The position numbers and the translations under genes were made by a program. Positions 40,827-49,963 of a stretch of DNA of 58,992 nt are shown one piece after another. The DNA is from an uncultured Oscillospiraceae bacterium (GTDB lineage Bacteria > Bacillota > Clostridia > Oscillospirales > Oscillospiraceae). Under the pieces are notes generated by a model, which was not told the DNA's origin, made no database searches, and was given only the letters and a program-made list of their open reading frames with translations. Location: positions 1 through 58,992 of the forward strand of contig CANQKZ010000002.1 in assembly GCA_947624585.1 (NCBI GenBank), read 5' to 3'. The stretch's first letter is position 1. Each line of letters starts with the position of its first letter.

Positions 40827-43421
40827 TTACATATTTTCAAAAAATCTCACCAATGTCACTATGGCCTGCTCCTTGGTGTACTTGCCGAGGGGATCGAACC
40901 CGTGGTCCGTGCCGCTCATGATCCCCTTGGAGATCACGAAATCCACGCCCTGAACGGCCCAGTCCGCTACGCCGGTGTGGTCGGCGGGAGCGGACGTTGT
41001 GTCACAGCCCAGCACATCCGCCGTGCGGTAGAGCATGATGGCGGCCTCCTGGCGGGTGATCTCGCCCAGGGGGTTGAACTTGTTGTCACCCACGCCGTTG
41101 ATGATACCCAGCCGCGCGATGTCGTTGGCCTCCATGTACAGCGCGTCGTCAAAGGGCGGTTTGATCTGCCCTCCGTTGACCGCTTCCAGCTCGTCCGCCA
41201 ACTGCAAAACAGTTTTGCCGGTTTTTTGCTCGATCATAAACTCCAGCAAGGCGCAAAATTCCAGCCGGGTGATGTTGCTCTGATAGTTCGTCCTCACCCA
41301 TTCCGGCAGGATACCGCAGCTTATGGCCCTGTTGACCTCCTCCCGCGCCCACGGACTGGGAGTCACGGAATCTTTATTTTGCAAAAGATCCAGGGCGGAC
41401 ACGGTGCCGGTATAGAAGTCGGTGTTCTCAATGCTTCTTTTTATGGACTGAATGGATTTGCGGGCGTGAGAATAATCGGAATCGGGGTCGCCAAACATCC
41501 ACTTGACAAGCGAGGGAAAATCGCCCTTTATAGGGAGCGGTATTACCAAGTTAATAATATCCAGCAGCCCGTGCCAGTTCAGATTCCCCCGTTCGGTGTG
41601 ATCAACAAGACTTACAGCCAGGTCGCAGCCCACGATCAGGTCGCGTTGGAGCGTGTCGGCCAGGGCTATGTACCTCTGGGCGTTTTCCACGGAATTGTCT
41701 GCTAAAAAGGCTTTTTCGGCCTGATTTATGGCGCTTAAAAGCGTCTTCTCCACGTTAGACATTCCGACGATGTAGATGGTGTCCGTCGCGATGTCGTCTG
41801 TCTGGAAAATCATGTCCATGGCGGCGGTGGTATAGTCCACAGTCTTCTTCCAGACCTTGCTGGCCGGATGAAGTTCGCACATGGCGTCGAACATCTTGCC
41901 CATGATCCATGTTGCCAGGCTTGACGCCGCCGCCTCCGCGCCCTCGCTAAGGCAGTACGTCACGCCCTGTTTTTTTACACTTTCGATGCTGGCGCAGACG
42001 TTCTCAGCCGCCGTGCGCAGAGCCGGGATCTTCGCGGTCTGGCCGATCAGCCGTACCGCCTCCTCGCGGGCGTCGCTGACGGTGGTGAGCGCGTAGTAAG
42101 TGGTAAATTCGGAGAGGAACTTGTCGATGGATTTTCCTGTGGTCAGGAAATAGTCGAGGATCCCTATGTCCGTCAGGCTGTCGGTGCCGCAATACGCGAC
42201 ACACACATCCTTTATTGCTTTTTTGTCCTTATCCTCGATTTTTGTTCCCGCCTCAAAGCCCGCCTTAACAAGCTCTTTCAGAAGATCCCCGCTGACCGCC
42301 CCACCGGTCAGGTCGTCCACAAGGTCAAACGGCTTTGTCAGCGACATGTAGTTGAGCTCCTTGTTGTCCAGGAGCTTGAACAGCAGATACTCGTAAAACT
42401 CCACCGCCGACACGTCGCCCACATCCGCCGGGGACGCGCTGCCCTTTTTCAACGTGTCAAAATACATATCGAGAAAATTCTCAACGGTGTACCACGTCGA
42501 AGGCGCGATGGTGTCAAGTTGGTCCGCCATGATCTGGACCACGGACTTGGCCGTGCGGTGGTACGCAAAGGAGTAGTCGGCGGAAAGGAGCTTGGCGCGG
42601 AGAATTGTTTCATCAGCAATTGTCGATGACAATGAATCATTTCCCGCTGATTCATTGTCCCACTCACAAACATATCCTGCATTTTTTAATGCACTATTTC
42701 CAGATGAATCTCCAGTATTTTGTAAGTCATTCCACCCTCTACTGCCACGTTCTAAAGCTAAATAATTTTCCCCTACCTTATCCAAATCACTTTTATTATC
42801 AGGTTGTCCAGAAAGCCAATACGAATAATTAAACTTCTCCCCTGTAATCCACTCCCAACAACCTTCCTTAAATGAATCAGTGCCCCCAGTCCAATAAAAG
42901 AACTTCTTAAAAGATTGCAATAACCCGGCGACAAAGTCATTCTCTTCCCGAGAAGTGATTGTAACTAAATGACCACCCATTTTCTCGCAAGCTACTTTTG
43001 CATCTGTCCAATTAAGAGAAACATCAAACACCTTATATGTATGACCGCAAAACACAGCAGTATTATCTAATAAACAATGAATAGGAGCATCAACTATTCC
43101 ATTGTTATATTCACCTATAGATATTTGTTTCCACGCATTTTCGCTTCCCAAATAATATATATCCTTTAATTTGTCGCATGAAATAAACGCACCGTCCCCA
43201 ACGCTCGTCACCGCAACCACTTCGATGGTATCAGGTATGTTCGCGGAGGTAACACTTTCATCACAGTCCGTAATCATTCCGGCGTCCCTGTCGAACCAGA
43301 TATTCCCATCATCAACAGAGTAAGCCACATCACCACTGTCCTTGTCCGCCAGCGCGGACACCGGCAGCAGGCTCACTGCCATACACAGCACCAAGATCAG
43401 CGAAACAACTTTTTTCTTCAC
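40827..43421 (-). CDS. Surface protein with C-type lectin domain and SLH domains
   Basis: An 864-residue exported protein. Signal peptide to about residue 25, a BspA-like leucine-rich segment (TSVGDGAFISCDKLKDIYYLG, about 60-105), then a C-type lectin fold at 122-255 (YKVFDVSLNWTDAKVACEKM, WTGGTD, WNDLQN, GYVCEW, four expected Cys). A long helical middle (about 265-670) precedes S-layer homology segments (AREEVNRAISCGILPEW, DIARLGIINGVGDNKFNPLG, FVISKGIMSGTDHGFDPLG). The first third is clearly more AT-rich than the rest, suggesting a swapped-in ligand-binding part. GTG start with GGAGG seven bases upstream. Confidence 0.88.
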   Translation of the reverse strand: MKKKVVSLILVLCMAVSLLPVSALADKDSGDVAYSVDDGNIWFDRDAGMITDCDESVTSANIPDTIEVVAVTSVGDGAFISCDKLKDIYYLGSENAWKQISIGEYNNGIVDAPIHCLLDNTAVFCGHTYKVFDVSLNWTDAKVACEKMGGHLVTITSREENDFVAGLLQSFKKFFYWTGGTDSFKEGCWEWITGEKFNYSYWLSGQPDNKSDLDKVGENYLALERGSRGWNDLQNTGDSSGNSALKNAGYVCEWDNESAGNDSLSSTIADETILRAKLLSADYSFAYHRTAKSVVQIMADQLDTIAPSTWYTVENFLDMYFDTLKKGSASPADVGDVSAVEFYEYLLFKLLDNKELNYMSLTKPFDLVDDLTGGAVSGDLLKELVKAGFEAGTKIEDKDKKAIKDVCVAYCGTDSLTDIGILDYFLTTGKSIDKFLSEFTTYYALTTVSDAREEAVRLIGQTAKIPALRTAAENVCASIESVKKQGVTYCLSEGAEAAASSLATWIMGKMFDAMCELHPASKVWKKTVDYTTAAMDMIFQTDDIATDTIYIVGMSNVEKTLLSAINQAEKAFLADNSVENAQRYIALADTLQRDLIVGCDLAVSLVDHTERGNLNWHGLLDIINLVIPLPIKGDFPSLVKWMFGDPDSDYSHARKSIQSIKRSIENTDFYTGTVSALDLLQNKDSVTPSPWAREEVNRAISCGILPEWVRTNYQSNITRLEFCALLEFMIEQKTGKTVLQLADELEAVNGGQIKPPFDDALYMEANDIARLGIINGVGDNKFNPLGEITRQEAAIMLYRTADVLGCDTTSAPADHTGVADWAVQGVDFVISKGIMSGTDHGFDPLGKYTKEQAIVTLVRFFENM

Positions 43422-43494
43422 TTTTTTGCCTCCTTCGAATTACTTTAATATGTGTAATAACTTGAAATCCGATAAGTATTTCAAATACACTGTT

Positions 43495-43523
43495 ATTATA
43501 AATTACGATATGGAAAAGAGCAA
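43495..43523 (-). promoter_or_regulatory. Probable promoter of the C-type lectin/SLH gene
   Basis: On the minus strand TTGCTC and exact TATAAT are 17 bases apart, about 74 bases before the GTG start. Confidence 0.55.
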
Positions 43524-43596
43524 GGGGAAAATAAACAAAGCAACGACTTTTTATTAACTTTGAAAAACGCTGTTTCACCCTTTTTTACAACGACCA

Positions 43597-43620
43597 AACC
43601 CGCGCCTTTCGGCGCGGGTT
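43597..43620 (-). terminator. Terminator of spo0A
   Basis: AACCCGCGCC pairs with GGCGCGGGTT around a TTTC loop, 46 bases after the spo0A stop. The T tail is weak on both strands. Confidence 0.6.
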
Positions 43621-43666
43621 CGTTCTTATGGAAGCGCATCCCAAAAAGCGCGGGAACAGCGCGGGG

Positions 43667-44449
43667 TCATTTCGCCCGCTCCCCCTTCTTTTGCAGGTAC
43701 AGCCTGTCCGCGATCATGGCGATGAACTCGGAGTTGGTGGGCTTGCCCTTGATGCCGGAGACGGTGTAGCCGAAGAAGCGCTGGAGCGTCTCCACGTTGC
43801 CCCGGTCCCAGGCCACCTCGATGGCGTGACGGATGGCACGCTCCACGCGGGAGGGGGTGGTTCCGAATTTTTCCGCCACCTCCGGGTAGAGCACCTTGGT
43901 CACCGCGTTGATGATGTCCATGTTCTCCACCGTCCTGATGATGGCCTCCCGCAGGTACTGGTAGCCCTTGATGTGGGCCGGGATGCCGATCTCGTGGATG
44001 ATCTCCGTCACCACCGTTTCCAGCTCCGGGTCCCGGTCGGTCAGCTCCCGCCGGACACCGGGGGCGGACTTCTCCGCCACCAGACGGCGGACGCGGCTGC
44101 GCAGATACTCCGGCTCGCAGGGCTTCTGCAAAAAGTACGCCGCCCCCGCCGACGCAGCGTCCGATACGGCCCGGTCGCTGATGAAGCTGGTCAGCACCAC
44201 CGACACCGGCCTCCTCTCCTCCGGCAGCTCCCGGGTCCGCTCGATGAGCTCCAGCCCGTCCAGCCCCGTCAGCACCAGATCCGTCAGAAGCACCCTCGGG
44301 CGCTTCGACGCGATCAGCTCCATGGCCTCCAGGCCGCTGGCCGTGGAGCCCACCACCTCCATATCGCCGTCCACACAGAGCGCCTCCGAGAGAAGGGCCC
44401 GGAAATCTCCGCTCATATCCGCCAGCAATACTGTGATCTTTTCATCCAT
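43667..44449 (-). CDS. spo0A: Sporulation master regulator Spo0A
   Basis: Spo0A is the response regulator that commits the cell to sporulation. The 260-residue protein has a receiver with phospho-accepting Asp57 ([15 protein letters not shown]), VLTSF and QKP residues, and the Spo0A-specific DNA-binding domain ([52 protein letters not shown]). The ATG with GGAGG eight bases upstream is preferred over the GTG five codons earlier. The usual acidic pair DD near residue 10 reads DM here. It lies downstream of spoIVB, the conserved order. Confidence 0.96.
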   Translation of the reverse strand: MDEKITVLLADMSGDFRALLSEALCVDGDMEVVGSTASGLEAMELIASKRPRVLLTDLVLTGLDGLELIERTRELPEERRPVSVVLTSFISDRAVSDAASAGAAYFLQKPCEPEYLRSRVRRLVAEKSAPGVRRELTDRDPELETVVTEIIHEIGIPAHIKGYQYLREAIIRTVENMDIINAVTKVLYPEVAEKFGTTPSRVERAIRHAIEVAWDRGNVETLQRFFGYTVSGIKGKPTNSEFIAMIADRLYLQKKGERAK

Positions 44450-44494
44450 TGGTAAATCCTCCACCTTCTTATTGTTTTCTATCTTGATAGGAAT

Positions 44495-44523
44495 AATTTA
44501 CCATATCAGGACAAACTTTGCAA
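44495..44523 (-). promoter_or_regulatory. Possible promoter of spo0A
   Basis: On the minus strand TTGCAA and TAAATT are 17 bases apart, about 45 bases before the start. A sigma-H promoter could not be told apart by eye. Confidence 0.35.
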
Positions 44524-44664
44524 GAGAAAAATTGGAATTTTCTGAAAAAATTTTGAGAAAATCCGAACTTTTTAGTGCATTTTCCTCAGAAAATGACACA
44601 AAATCTTGTGTTGACATAAAAATCGCCCGGAAACGACAAATTTCGCCTCCGGGCGGTGATCCCG

Positions 44665-45669
44665 TCACACGCTTCTGAGCATATTTTCCAGAAACACCCC
44701 GTAGCCCTTTTCGGGGCTGCCGATGAGCACGTGGGTAACGGCGCCGATGAGCTTGCCGTCCTGGATGATGGGGCTGCCGGACATCCCCTGGACGATCCCG
44801 CCGGTGAGGGCCAGGAGGTCGGGGTCCGTGACCCGGAGCATCATGTCCCGCCCCGTGTCCGCGCCCCGGTAGACACGGGTGATCTCTACGGCGTACTCCC
44901 TTCGCTCACCGGAGGCGTCGGAGATGATGGCGGCGGGCCCCGGCTTCACGTCCCCGGAGGGGGCGGCGGGGATGGGGGCGGTCACGTCCAGGTCGCAGGA
45001 CAGCGTCCCGAAGATGCCGCACTGGCAGTTTTTCCCGATGGTCCCCAGCACGGAGGAGAAGTCGAAGCTGCCCCCCAGCTGACCCGGCGACCCGGCGCGG
45101 CTTTTGACGACGCCGGTGATCTGGGCGTCCAGGATGCTGCCCTCCCGGACGGGCACGGTGATACCGGTGGCGCTGTCGGAGATGGGGTGCCCCAGGGCGC
45201 CGAAAACGCCGGTGTCCGGGTCGTAATAGGTGACGGTGCCGATGCCGGAGAGGCTGTCCCGGACCCAGACGCCCAGATACGCGCCCTCCCCGTCCCGATA
45301 GGGGGTGAGGGCGGTCTGCCGCGTCTCACCGTCCCGGTCGAAGACCACGGTCACGTCCCCGGCGGCGCTGTCCAATACCTGCGCCAGGTCTTCGGCGGAG
45401 ACGATCTCCACCCCGTCGACCCTGGTGATCACGTCCCCCGGCAGGAGCCCCGCGTCCCGTGCCGGGGCCAGGGCGGTGCCGTCCGCGTCAAACTCCGAAA
45501 GCTCCGACACCAGCACCCCCTGTGTCTTCACGGTGATGCCCACGGCCTCGCCCACGGGCACCAGCTCGTCGGGGAGCGGCGCGGCCAGGGCCGGAAAGGA
45601 GAGGAGAAGGCCGGCCAGGACGGACGCGAGCGCCCCGGCGGCCCGTTTGTGAAAGTCGTTTTTTTCCAT
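44665..45669 (-). CDS. spoIVB: SpoIVB, sporulation signalling serine peptidase (S55)
   Basis: SpoIVB is secreted by the forespore and triggers pro-sigma-K processing by cleaving SpoIVFA. The 334-residue protein has an N-terminal signal/anchor (about 10-29), a PDZ domain (DAGLLPGDVITRVDGVEIVSAEDL, about 72-98) and the S55 peptidase domain with catalytic His161 (GALGHPISD) and Ser297 (VQGMSGSPIIQ). The ATG at 45669 is used because upstream in-frame codons lack conservation and cross the divergent promoter region. It precedes spo0A on the same strand. Confidence 0.96.
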   Translation of the reverse strand: MEKNDFHKRAAGALASVLAGLLLSFPALAAPLPDELVPVGEAVGITVKTQGVLVSELSEFDADGTALAPARDAGLLPGDVITRVDGVEIVSAEDLAQVLDSAAGDVTVVFDRDGETRQTALTPYRDGEGAYLGVWVRDSLSGIGTVTYYDPDTGVFGALGHPISDSATGITVPVREGSILDAQITGVVKSRAGSPGQLGGSFDFSSVLGTIGKNCQCGIFGTLSCDLDVTAPIPAAPSGDVKPGPAAIISDASGERREYAVEITRVYRGADTGRDMMLRVTDPDLLALTGGIVQGMSGSPIIQDGKLIGAVTHVLIGSPEKGYGVFLENMLRSV

Positions 45670-45888
45670 ATCAACCCTGCTCCACAAGTTCCATATAGAT
45701 TTGTCGGGCCTCGCGGCCCGTCTATTAATATGTCCGGGAATCGGCCCGAGGGAGATAGAAATACTTTTCGTTTTTGGGCTGGTCCAAATTCTCACGTCCC
45801 GGAAACAGGCGCGTTTCTCCGGTCCGCCGGGTAATTCCGTCCGGGATCCGCAAAATCCTCTTTGCCGTACTTTTCCGCCAGGCGAAAG

Positions 45889-45896
45889 CATACAAT
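45889..45896 (+). promoter_or_regulatory. Possible sporulation (sigma-E/K) -10 box before the M14 peptidase
   Basis: CATACAAT matches the sigma-E/sigma-K -10 element, 27 bases before the ATG. The upstream -35 box is unclear. Confidence 0.3.
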
Positions 45897-45923
45897 TTTG
45901 GGAGAAATTACAAGGAGGCTTTC

Positions 45924-47213
45924 ATGGCTGATTTCAAAATACTAAGCCGGGGCTCCTCCGGCCCCTTTGTACAGCTTTTGCAGCTGGCCCTGAGCCGCTC
46001 CGGGTACTACACCGGCCCTCTGGACGGGGTCTTCGGCCCACGCACCGAGGGGTCGCTGCGGGCGTATCAGAGCGCCTTCGGCCTTGCGCCGGACGGAGTG
46101 GCGGGGCCGCTCACCTGGGCGTCCCTGGAAAGCTGGCTCACGGGCTATTTCACCCGCGTTGTCCGTCCGGGGGATACCCTCTACTCCCTGGCGCGGACCT
46201 ACGGCGCCACCGTCCGGGCCGTGGAGACGGCCAACCCCGATGCGGACCCCCTGCGCCTGCGGCCTGGGACGCGGCTCACCATCCCCAGAAATTTCGACGT
46301 TGTCTCCGCCGCTGTGCCCTTCATCCCCGCCTATCTGGACCTGTGCGTCCGGGGGCTCGCCGCCCGATACCCCTTTCTGCGTTCGTCCTCCGCCGGGCAG
46401 AGCGTCATGGGCCGGACGCTCCACCTGCTGACGCTGGGGGAGGGACCCAATCAGGTGTTCTACAACGCCTCCCACCACGCCAACGAGTGGATCACAAGCC
46501 CGCTGCTGATGACCTTTTTGGAAAAATACGCCAAAAGCTTCAGCATGGGGACCACGGTCTTCGGCCAGAGCGCCCGGAGCCTCTACGAGGAGGCCACGCT
46601 CTACGTGATGCCCATGGTCAACCCGGACGGCGTGGCCCTGGTCACAGGGGAGCTGACGGATGGGCCGTATTTCGCCCGGGCAAGACAGATCGGGGCGGAT
46701 TACCCCTCCATCCCCTTTCCCCTGGGCTGGAAGGCCAACATCAACGGCGTGGACCCCAACCTCCAGTACCCCGCCGGGTGGAACCGGGCCCGTGAGATCA
46801 AGTTCGCCCAGGGCTATGTTTCCCCGGCGCCCCGGGATTATGTGGGCGCCGCGCCCCTGGAGATCCCCGAGAGCCGCGCCGTCTACAACCTGACCCGGCG
46901 GCAGGACTTCTCCCTGACGATCTCCTACCACACCCAGGGGCGGGTGATCTATTGGAAATATTTAGATTACCTTCCGCCGAATTCCTACGAGATCGCCCGC
47001 CGCTTCGCCGCCGTCAGCGGGTATGCCGTGGAGCTGACGCCCACCTCCAGCGGCTACGCCGGGTACAAGGACTGGTTCATCCAGTCCTACAACCGCCCCG
47101 GCTACACCGTGGAGGCCGGCTCCGGCGCCGCTCCCCTGCCCCTCAGCCAATTCCCGGAGATCTACGCGGAGAACGAGGGGATTTTGACTTTGGGCCTCAC
47201 GGCCACGCTGTAG
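45924..47213 (+). CDS. M14 peptidoglycan peptidase with PGBD and LysM domains
   Basis: A 429-residue protein: peptidoglycan-binding domain 1 (residues 1-66, SRSGYYTGPLDGVFGPRTE), LysM (about 77-121, VRPGDTLYSLARTYGATV) and a zinc carboxypeptidase domain with the HxxE site in NASHHANEWIT (H185, E188), the third ligand in SYHTQG and the catalytic Glu in YTVEAGSG. The architecture matches gamma-D-glutamyl-meso-diaminopimelate endopeptidase I of Bacilli, a sporulation-associated wall enzyme. No signal peptide is visible, as in that enzyme. It is divergent from spoIVB. AAGGAGG precedes the ATG. Confidence 0.9.
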   Translation: MADFKILSRGSSGPFVQLLQLALSRSGYYTGPLDGVFGPRTEGSLRAYQSAFGLAPDGVAGPLTWASLESWLTGYFTRVVRPGDTLYSLARTYGATVRAVETANPDADPLRLRPGTRLTIPRNFDVVSAAVPFIPAYLDLCVRGLAARYPFLRSSSAGQSVMGRTLHLLTLGEGPNQVFYNASHHANEWITSPLLMTFLEKYAKSFSMGTTVFGQSARSLYEEATLYVMPMVNPDGVALVTGELTDGPYFARARQIGADYPSIPFPLGWKANINGVDPNLQYPAGWNRAREIKFAQGYVSPAPRDYVGAAPLEIPESRAVYNLTRRQDFSLTISYHTQGRVIYWKYLDYLPPNSYEIARRFAAVSGYAVELTPTSSGYAGYKDWFIQSYNRPGYTVEAGSGAAPLPLSQFPEIYAENEGILTLGLTATL

Positions 47214-47235
47214 TTTGTCACCGGACCGTATAAAA

Positions 47236-47265
47236 AACCCGCGGGGATGGCCCCGCGGGTTTTTG
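47236..47265 (+). terminator. Terminator of the M14 peptidase gene
   Basis: AACCCGCGGGG pairs with CCCCGCGGGTT and a TTT run follows. Confidence 0.92.
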
Positions 47266-47285
47266 CGGATATTTGGGTGCTTTCA

Positions 47286-47444
47286 TATTAATATTCAATT
47301 AAAATGAGACACCGAGCGATGAGGATTTTTCGTGTCAGGAGAGGAAGGCGGCACCGGGAATACTGTATGTATTTCCAAGCCGCGTGACGAAGCATGACCC
47401 GAAAAAGACCATCGCGAATATCTTGTTTTGATTGAGTATTAGTA
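47286..47444. repeat. Family 1 element, full-length copy (159 bp)
   Basis: Ends are TATTAATATTCAATTAAAA and TTTTGATTGAGTATTAGTA, with core GGGAATACTGTATGTATTTCC. The right end abuts the stop codon of the MIF-family gene exactly. Confidence 0.88.
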
Positions 47445-47786
47445 TCAGAACAGTTCCCCGTCCCACGCCCAGTTCTGCACCGGGTGGAAGGTGATATAGA
47501 TGTGGTCCCCCGGAATGTCCAGCTCCTCCTTCAAGATTTTGTTAAGCTCCGCAGCCATCTTCCCGCAGTCGGCGCGGGAGGGGGAGCCGAAGGCGGATAC
47601 GGAGACGTAGGCGCCTTTTTCCAGCTTCTTCCCGGCGAACCACAGGTCCTGCCCGCCGTCGATGCCCACCATCAGGTAGCTCTCCGGCTTGCGGATGAGG
47701 GTCACGGCCCTGCCGAAGCGGGCCTTCAGCGTCTCCTTTTTGGCGCCGTCCAGGGGGACGGAAATCTTCGCGTTGATAAAGGGCAT
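47445..47786 (-). CDS. MIF-family tautomerase
   Basis: A 113-residue homologue of macrophage migration inhibitory factor, a trimeric tautomerase of phenylpyruvate-like enols. The N-terminal MPFINAKISVPL exposes the catalytic proline after Met removal, and SYLMVGIDGG, FGSPSRADC and YITFHPVQNWAWDG fit the family. Its own promoter is back to back with that of the acyl-CoA-synthetase-like gene, with only seven bases between the two -35 boxes, suggesting shared control. A family 1 element touches its stop codon. Phenylpyruvate use is inferred from the neighbourhood. Confidence 0.9.
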   Translation of the reverse strand: MPFINAKISVPLDGAKKETLKARFGRAVTLIRKPESYLMVGIDGGQDLWFAGKKLEKGAYVSVSAFGSPSRADCGKMAAELNKILKEELDIPGDHIYITFHPVQNWAWDGELF

Positions 47787-47818
47787 GAAAATTCCTCCTT
47801 TTTGAATTGTGTTCTTTC

Positions 47819-47847
47819 AGTATAACACATTTTTCCCCATTTCGCAA
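47819..47847 (-). promoter_or_regulatory. Promoter of the MIF-family gene
   Basis: On the minus strand TTGCGA and TATACT are 17 bases apart, 32 bases before the ATG. Confidence 0.7.
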
Positions 47848-47854
47848 CATTTCA

Positions 47855-47883
47855 TTGACTTTTCCCGCGATATATGGTAAAAT
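47855..47883 (+). promoter_or_regulatory. Promoter of the acyl-CoA-synthetase-like gene
   Basis: TTGACT and TAAAAT are 17 bases apart, 38 bases before the ATG at 47922. Confidence 0.72.
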
Positions 47884-47921
47884 GCTAACACCATTTAACG
47901 TATTAAAGGAAGGGTTTCCAT

Positions 47922-49556
47922 ATGCCTGTCACAGAATACCTGGAGCGGAACGCCCGTCTCTACCCCGACGAAGTGGCCCTGGTGGAGCTGAACCCCGAGG
48001 AGCACGACAGGAGGCGGACCACCTGGAAGGAGTTCGACCTCATCGAGCCCGACGGCTTCCACCCCTACCGGCGGGAGATCACCTGGAGCGTCTTCAACGA
48101 GAAGGCCAACCGGTTCGCCAATATGCTGATCAGCCGCGGCGTCCAGAAGGGGGACAAGGTGGCCATTCTCATGTACAACTGTCTGGAGTGGCTGCCCATC
48201 TACTTCGGCGTGCTGAAGGCGGGGGCCATCGCGGTCCCCTTCAACTTCCGCTATGACGCGGAGGAGATTTTGTACTGCGCGGAGCTGGCGGAGGTCCACG
48301 TCATCGTCTTCGCCTCCGACTTCATCGGCCGCATCGAGGTCAACGCCGAGCGGCTGGGCCGGGGGAGGCTCCTCATCTACGTGGGCGACGGCTGCCCCAG
48401 CTTCGCCGAGAGCTACCGGGAGCTGGTGGCGGACTGCTCCAGCAAGACCCCGGACATCCCCCTCACCGAGGACGACTTCGGCGCCATCTACTTCTCCTCC
48501 GGCACCACCGGCTTCCCCAAGGCCATCCTGCACAGGCACCTGAGTCTGACTCAGGCGGCGGAAATGGAGCAGAAGCACCACGGGACCAACCGGGACGACA
48601 CCTTCCTGTGCATCCCGCCCCTCTACCACACCGGCGCCAAGTTCCACTGGATGGGCTCCCTGGTGGCGGGGTCCAAGGCGGTGCTCCTGAAGGGCGCCAA
48701 GCCCGGAACCATTCTGAAAGCGGTGTCCGACGAGCGGTGCACCATCGTCTGGCTCCTGGTCCCCTGGGCCCAGGACATCCTGGACGCCCTGGACCGGGGG
48801 GATCTGAAGCTGGAGGACTACCACCTCTCCCAGTGGCGGCTCATGCACATCGGCGCCCAGCCGGTGCCGCCGTCCCTCATCAAGCGGTGGAAGCGGTATT
48901 TCCCCAACCACGACTACGACACCAACTACGGCCTGTCCGAGTCCACCGGACCGGGCTGTGTCCACCTGGGGATGGAGAACATCCATAAGGTGGGCGCCAT
49001 CGGCGTCCCCGGCTACCGCTGGGAGGCGAAGATCGTGGATGAGAAGGGCGATGAGGTGAAGCAGGGCGACGTGGGCGAGCTGTGCGTCAAGGGCCCCGGC
49101 GTCATGACCTGCTACTACAACAACCCGGAGGCCACGGCGGAGGTCCTGAAGGACGGCTGGCTCTACACCGGCGATATGGCCATGCAGGACGAGGACGGCT
49201 TCATCTTCCTGGTGGACCGCAAGAAGGACGTGATCGTCTCCGGCGGCGAGAACATCTACCCGGTGCAGATCGAGGACTTCATCCGCCGGTACGACAAGGT
49301 CAAGGACGTGGCCGTCATCGGCATGGCGGACCGGAGGCTGGGCGAGAAGACCGCCGCCATCATCGAGATCAAGGAGGGCATGGACTGCACCCGCGAGGAG
49401 ATCGACGAGTTCTGCAAGGGCCTGCCCCGGTACAAGAGGCCGAGGGAGGTCATCTTCGCGGAGATCCCCCGGAACGCCACCGGGAAGATCGAGAAGCCGA
49501 AGCTTCGTAAAATGTACGGCGCGGAGTGGCTTGTGGCGGAACAGAACAGAGGGTGA
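47922..49556 (+). CDS. AMP-forming acyl-CoA synthetase-like enzyme
   Basis: A 544-residue ANL-superfamily enzyme that would activate a carboxylate with ATP and couple it to CoA. Motifs: P-loop YFSSGTTGFPKAIL, NYGLSESTGPG, YTGDMAMQDEDGF, VDRKKDVIVSGGENIYP and the catalytic lysine near RNATGKIEKPKLR. No signal peptide or membrane helix. Related genes in Clostridia often sit with indolepyruvate:ferredoxin oxidoreductase genes; here iorA-iorB follow after the 3.6-kb repeat-bounded insert. An aryl-acid substrate is therefore likely but inferred. Confidence 0.88.
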   Translation: MPVTEYLERNARLYPDEVALVELNPEEHDRRRTTWKEFDLIEPDGFHPYRREITWSVFNEKANRFANMLISRGVQKGDKVAILMYNCLEWLPIYFGVLKAGAIAVPFNFRYDAEEILYCAELAEVHVIVFASDFIGRIEVNAERLGRGRLLIYVGDGCPSFAESYRELVADCSSKTPDIPLTEDDFGAIYFSSGTTGFPKAILHRHLSLTQAAEMEQKHHGTNRDDTFLCIPPLYHTGAKFHWMGSLVAGSKAVLLKGAKPGTILKAVSDERCTIVWLLVPWAQDILDALDRGDLKLEDYHLSQWRLMHIGAQPVPPSLIKRWKRYFPNHDYDTNYGLSESTGPGCVHLGMENIHKVGAIGVPGYRWEAKIVDEKGDEVKQGDVGELCVKGPGVMTCYYNNPEATAEVLKDGWLYTGDMAMQDEDGFIFLVDRKKDVIVSGGENIYPVQIEDFIRRYDKVKDVAVIGMADRRLGEKTAAIIEIKEGMDCTREEIDEFCKGLPRYKRPREVIFAEIPRNATGKIEKPKLRKMYGAEWLVAEQNRG

Positions 49557-49589
49557 CCTTGACCCGGTCGGGGTTTTATATGAGCGGTC

Positions 49590-49944
49590 CGCATATGGCG
49601 GACGGGGGTTTACTTTCTTCTCTTTTGTATGGACAAAAGAGAAGAAAGTAACAAAGAAGAGAAAAACCAATATTTGGGGGGTTGGCGGATGTCCGGGGTT
49701 GGCGCTTCGTAACTCGGGTCGGCTTCCGCGGTGGCGTGTCGGTACGTCTGGGTGGAACCATATCCGCGCGGTCCGTCTCTGAATTGGTTTCCGCATCCAC
49801 TTCGCTTGGCCGCTTACGCTGGCGGTGGTCGGGTGTGGGGCCCGTTTTGGGGCGTGGCTGTTGTGTGGGGTTGTACGTCGCTCTGATTAAAAAGGTTTTT
49901 CAAAATATCTTTGCCGGTGGCAAATTCATTTTGAAAAAATATTT
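49590..49944 (+). repeat. Long repeat family 3, copy A
   Basis: It begins with a perfect 19-bp hairpin (49610-49628 with 49633-49651) and continues with a conserved block (GGCGCTTCGTAACTCGGGTC, GTCTGGGTGGAACCATA, CACTTCGCTTGGCCGCTTAC) to TTTTCAAAATATCTTTGCC. No plausible gene; short frames across it are repeated only because the DNA is. Confidence 0.82.
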
Positions 49945-49963
49945 TCTTGGCGGAGAATTTGGG

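Noticed and set aside
49610..49651. Hairpin in repeat copy A as the terminator of the acyl-CoA-synthetase-like gene
   Set aside because: It recurs in inverted orientation in copy C and is followed by ACAAAGAAGAG, not a T run; it is part of the repeat. It might still hinder transcription.
47895..49796. Open frame of over 600 codons antisense to the acyl-CoA-synthetase-like gene
   Set aside because: It is a shadow of GC-biased third codon positions; the plus-strand frame has all motifs of the ANL family and a promoter.
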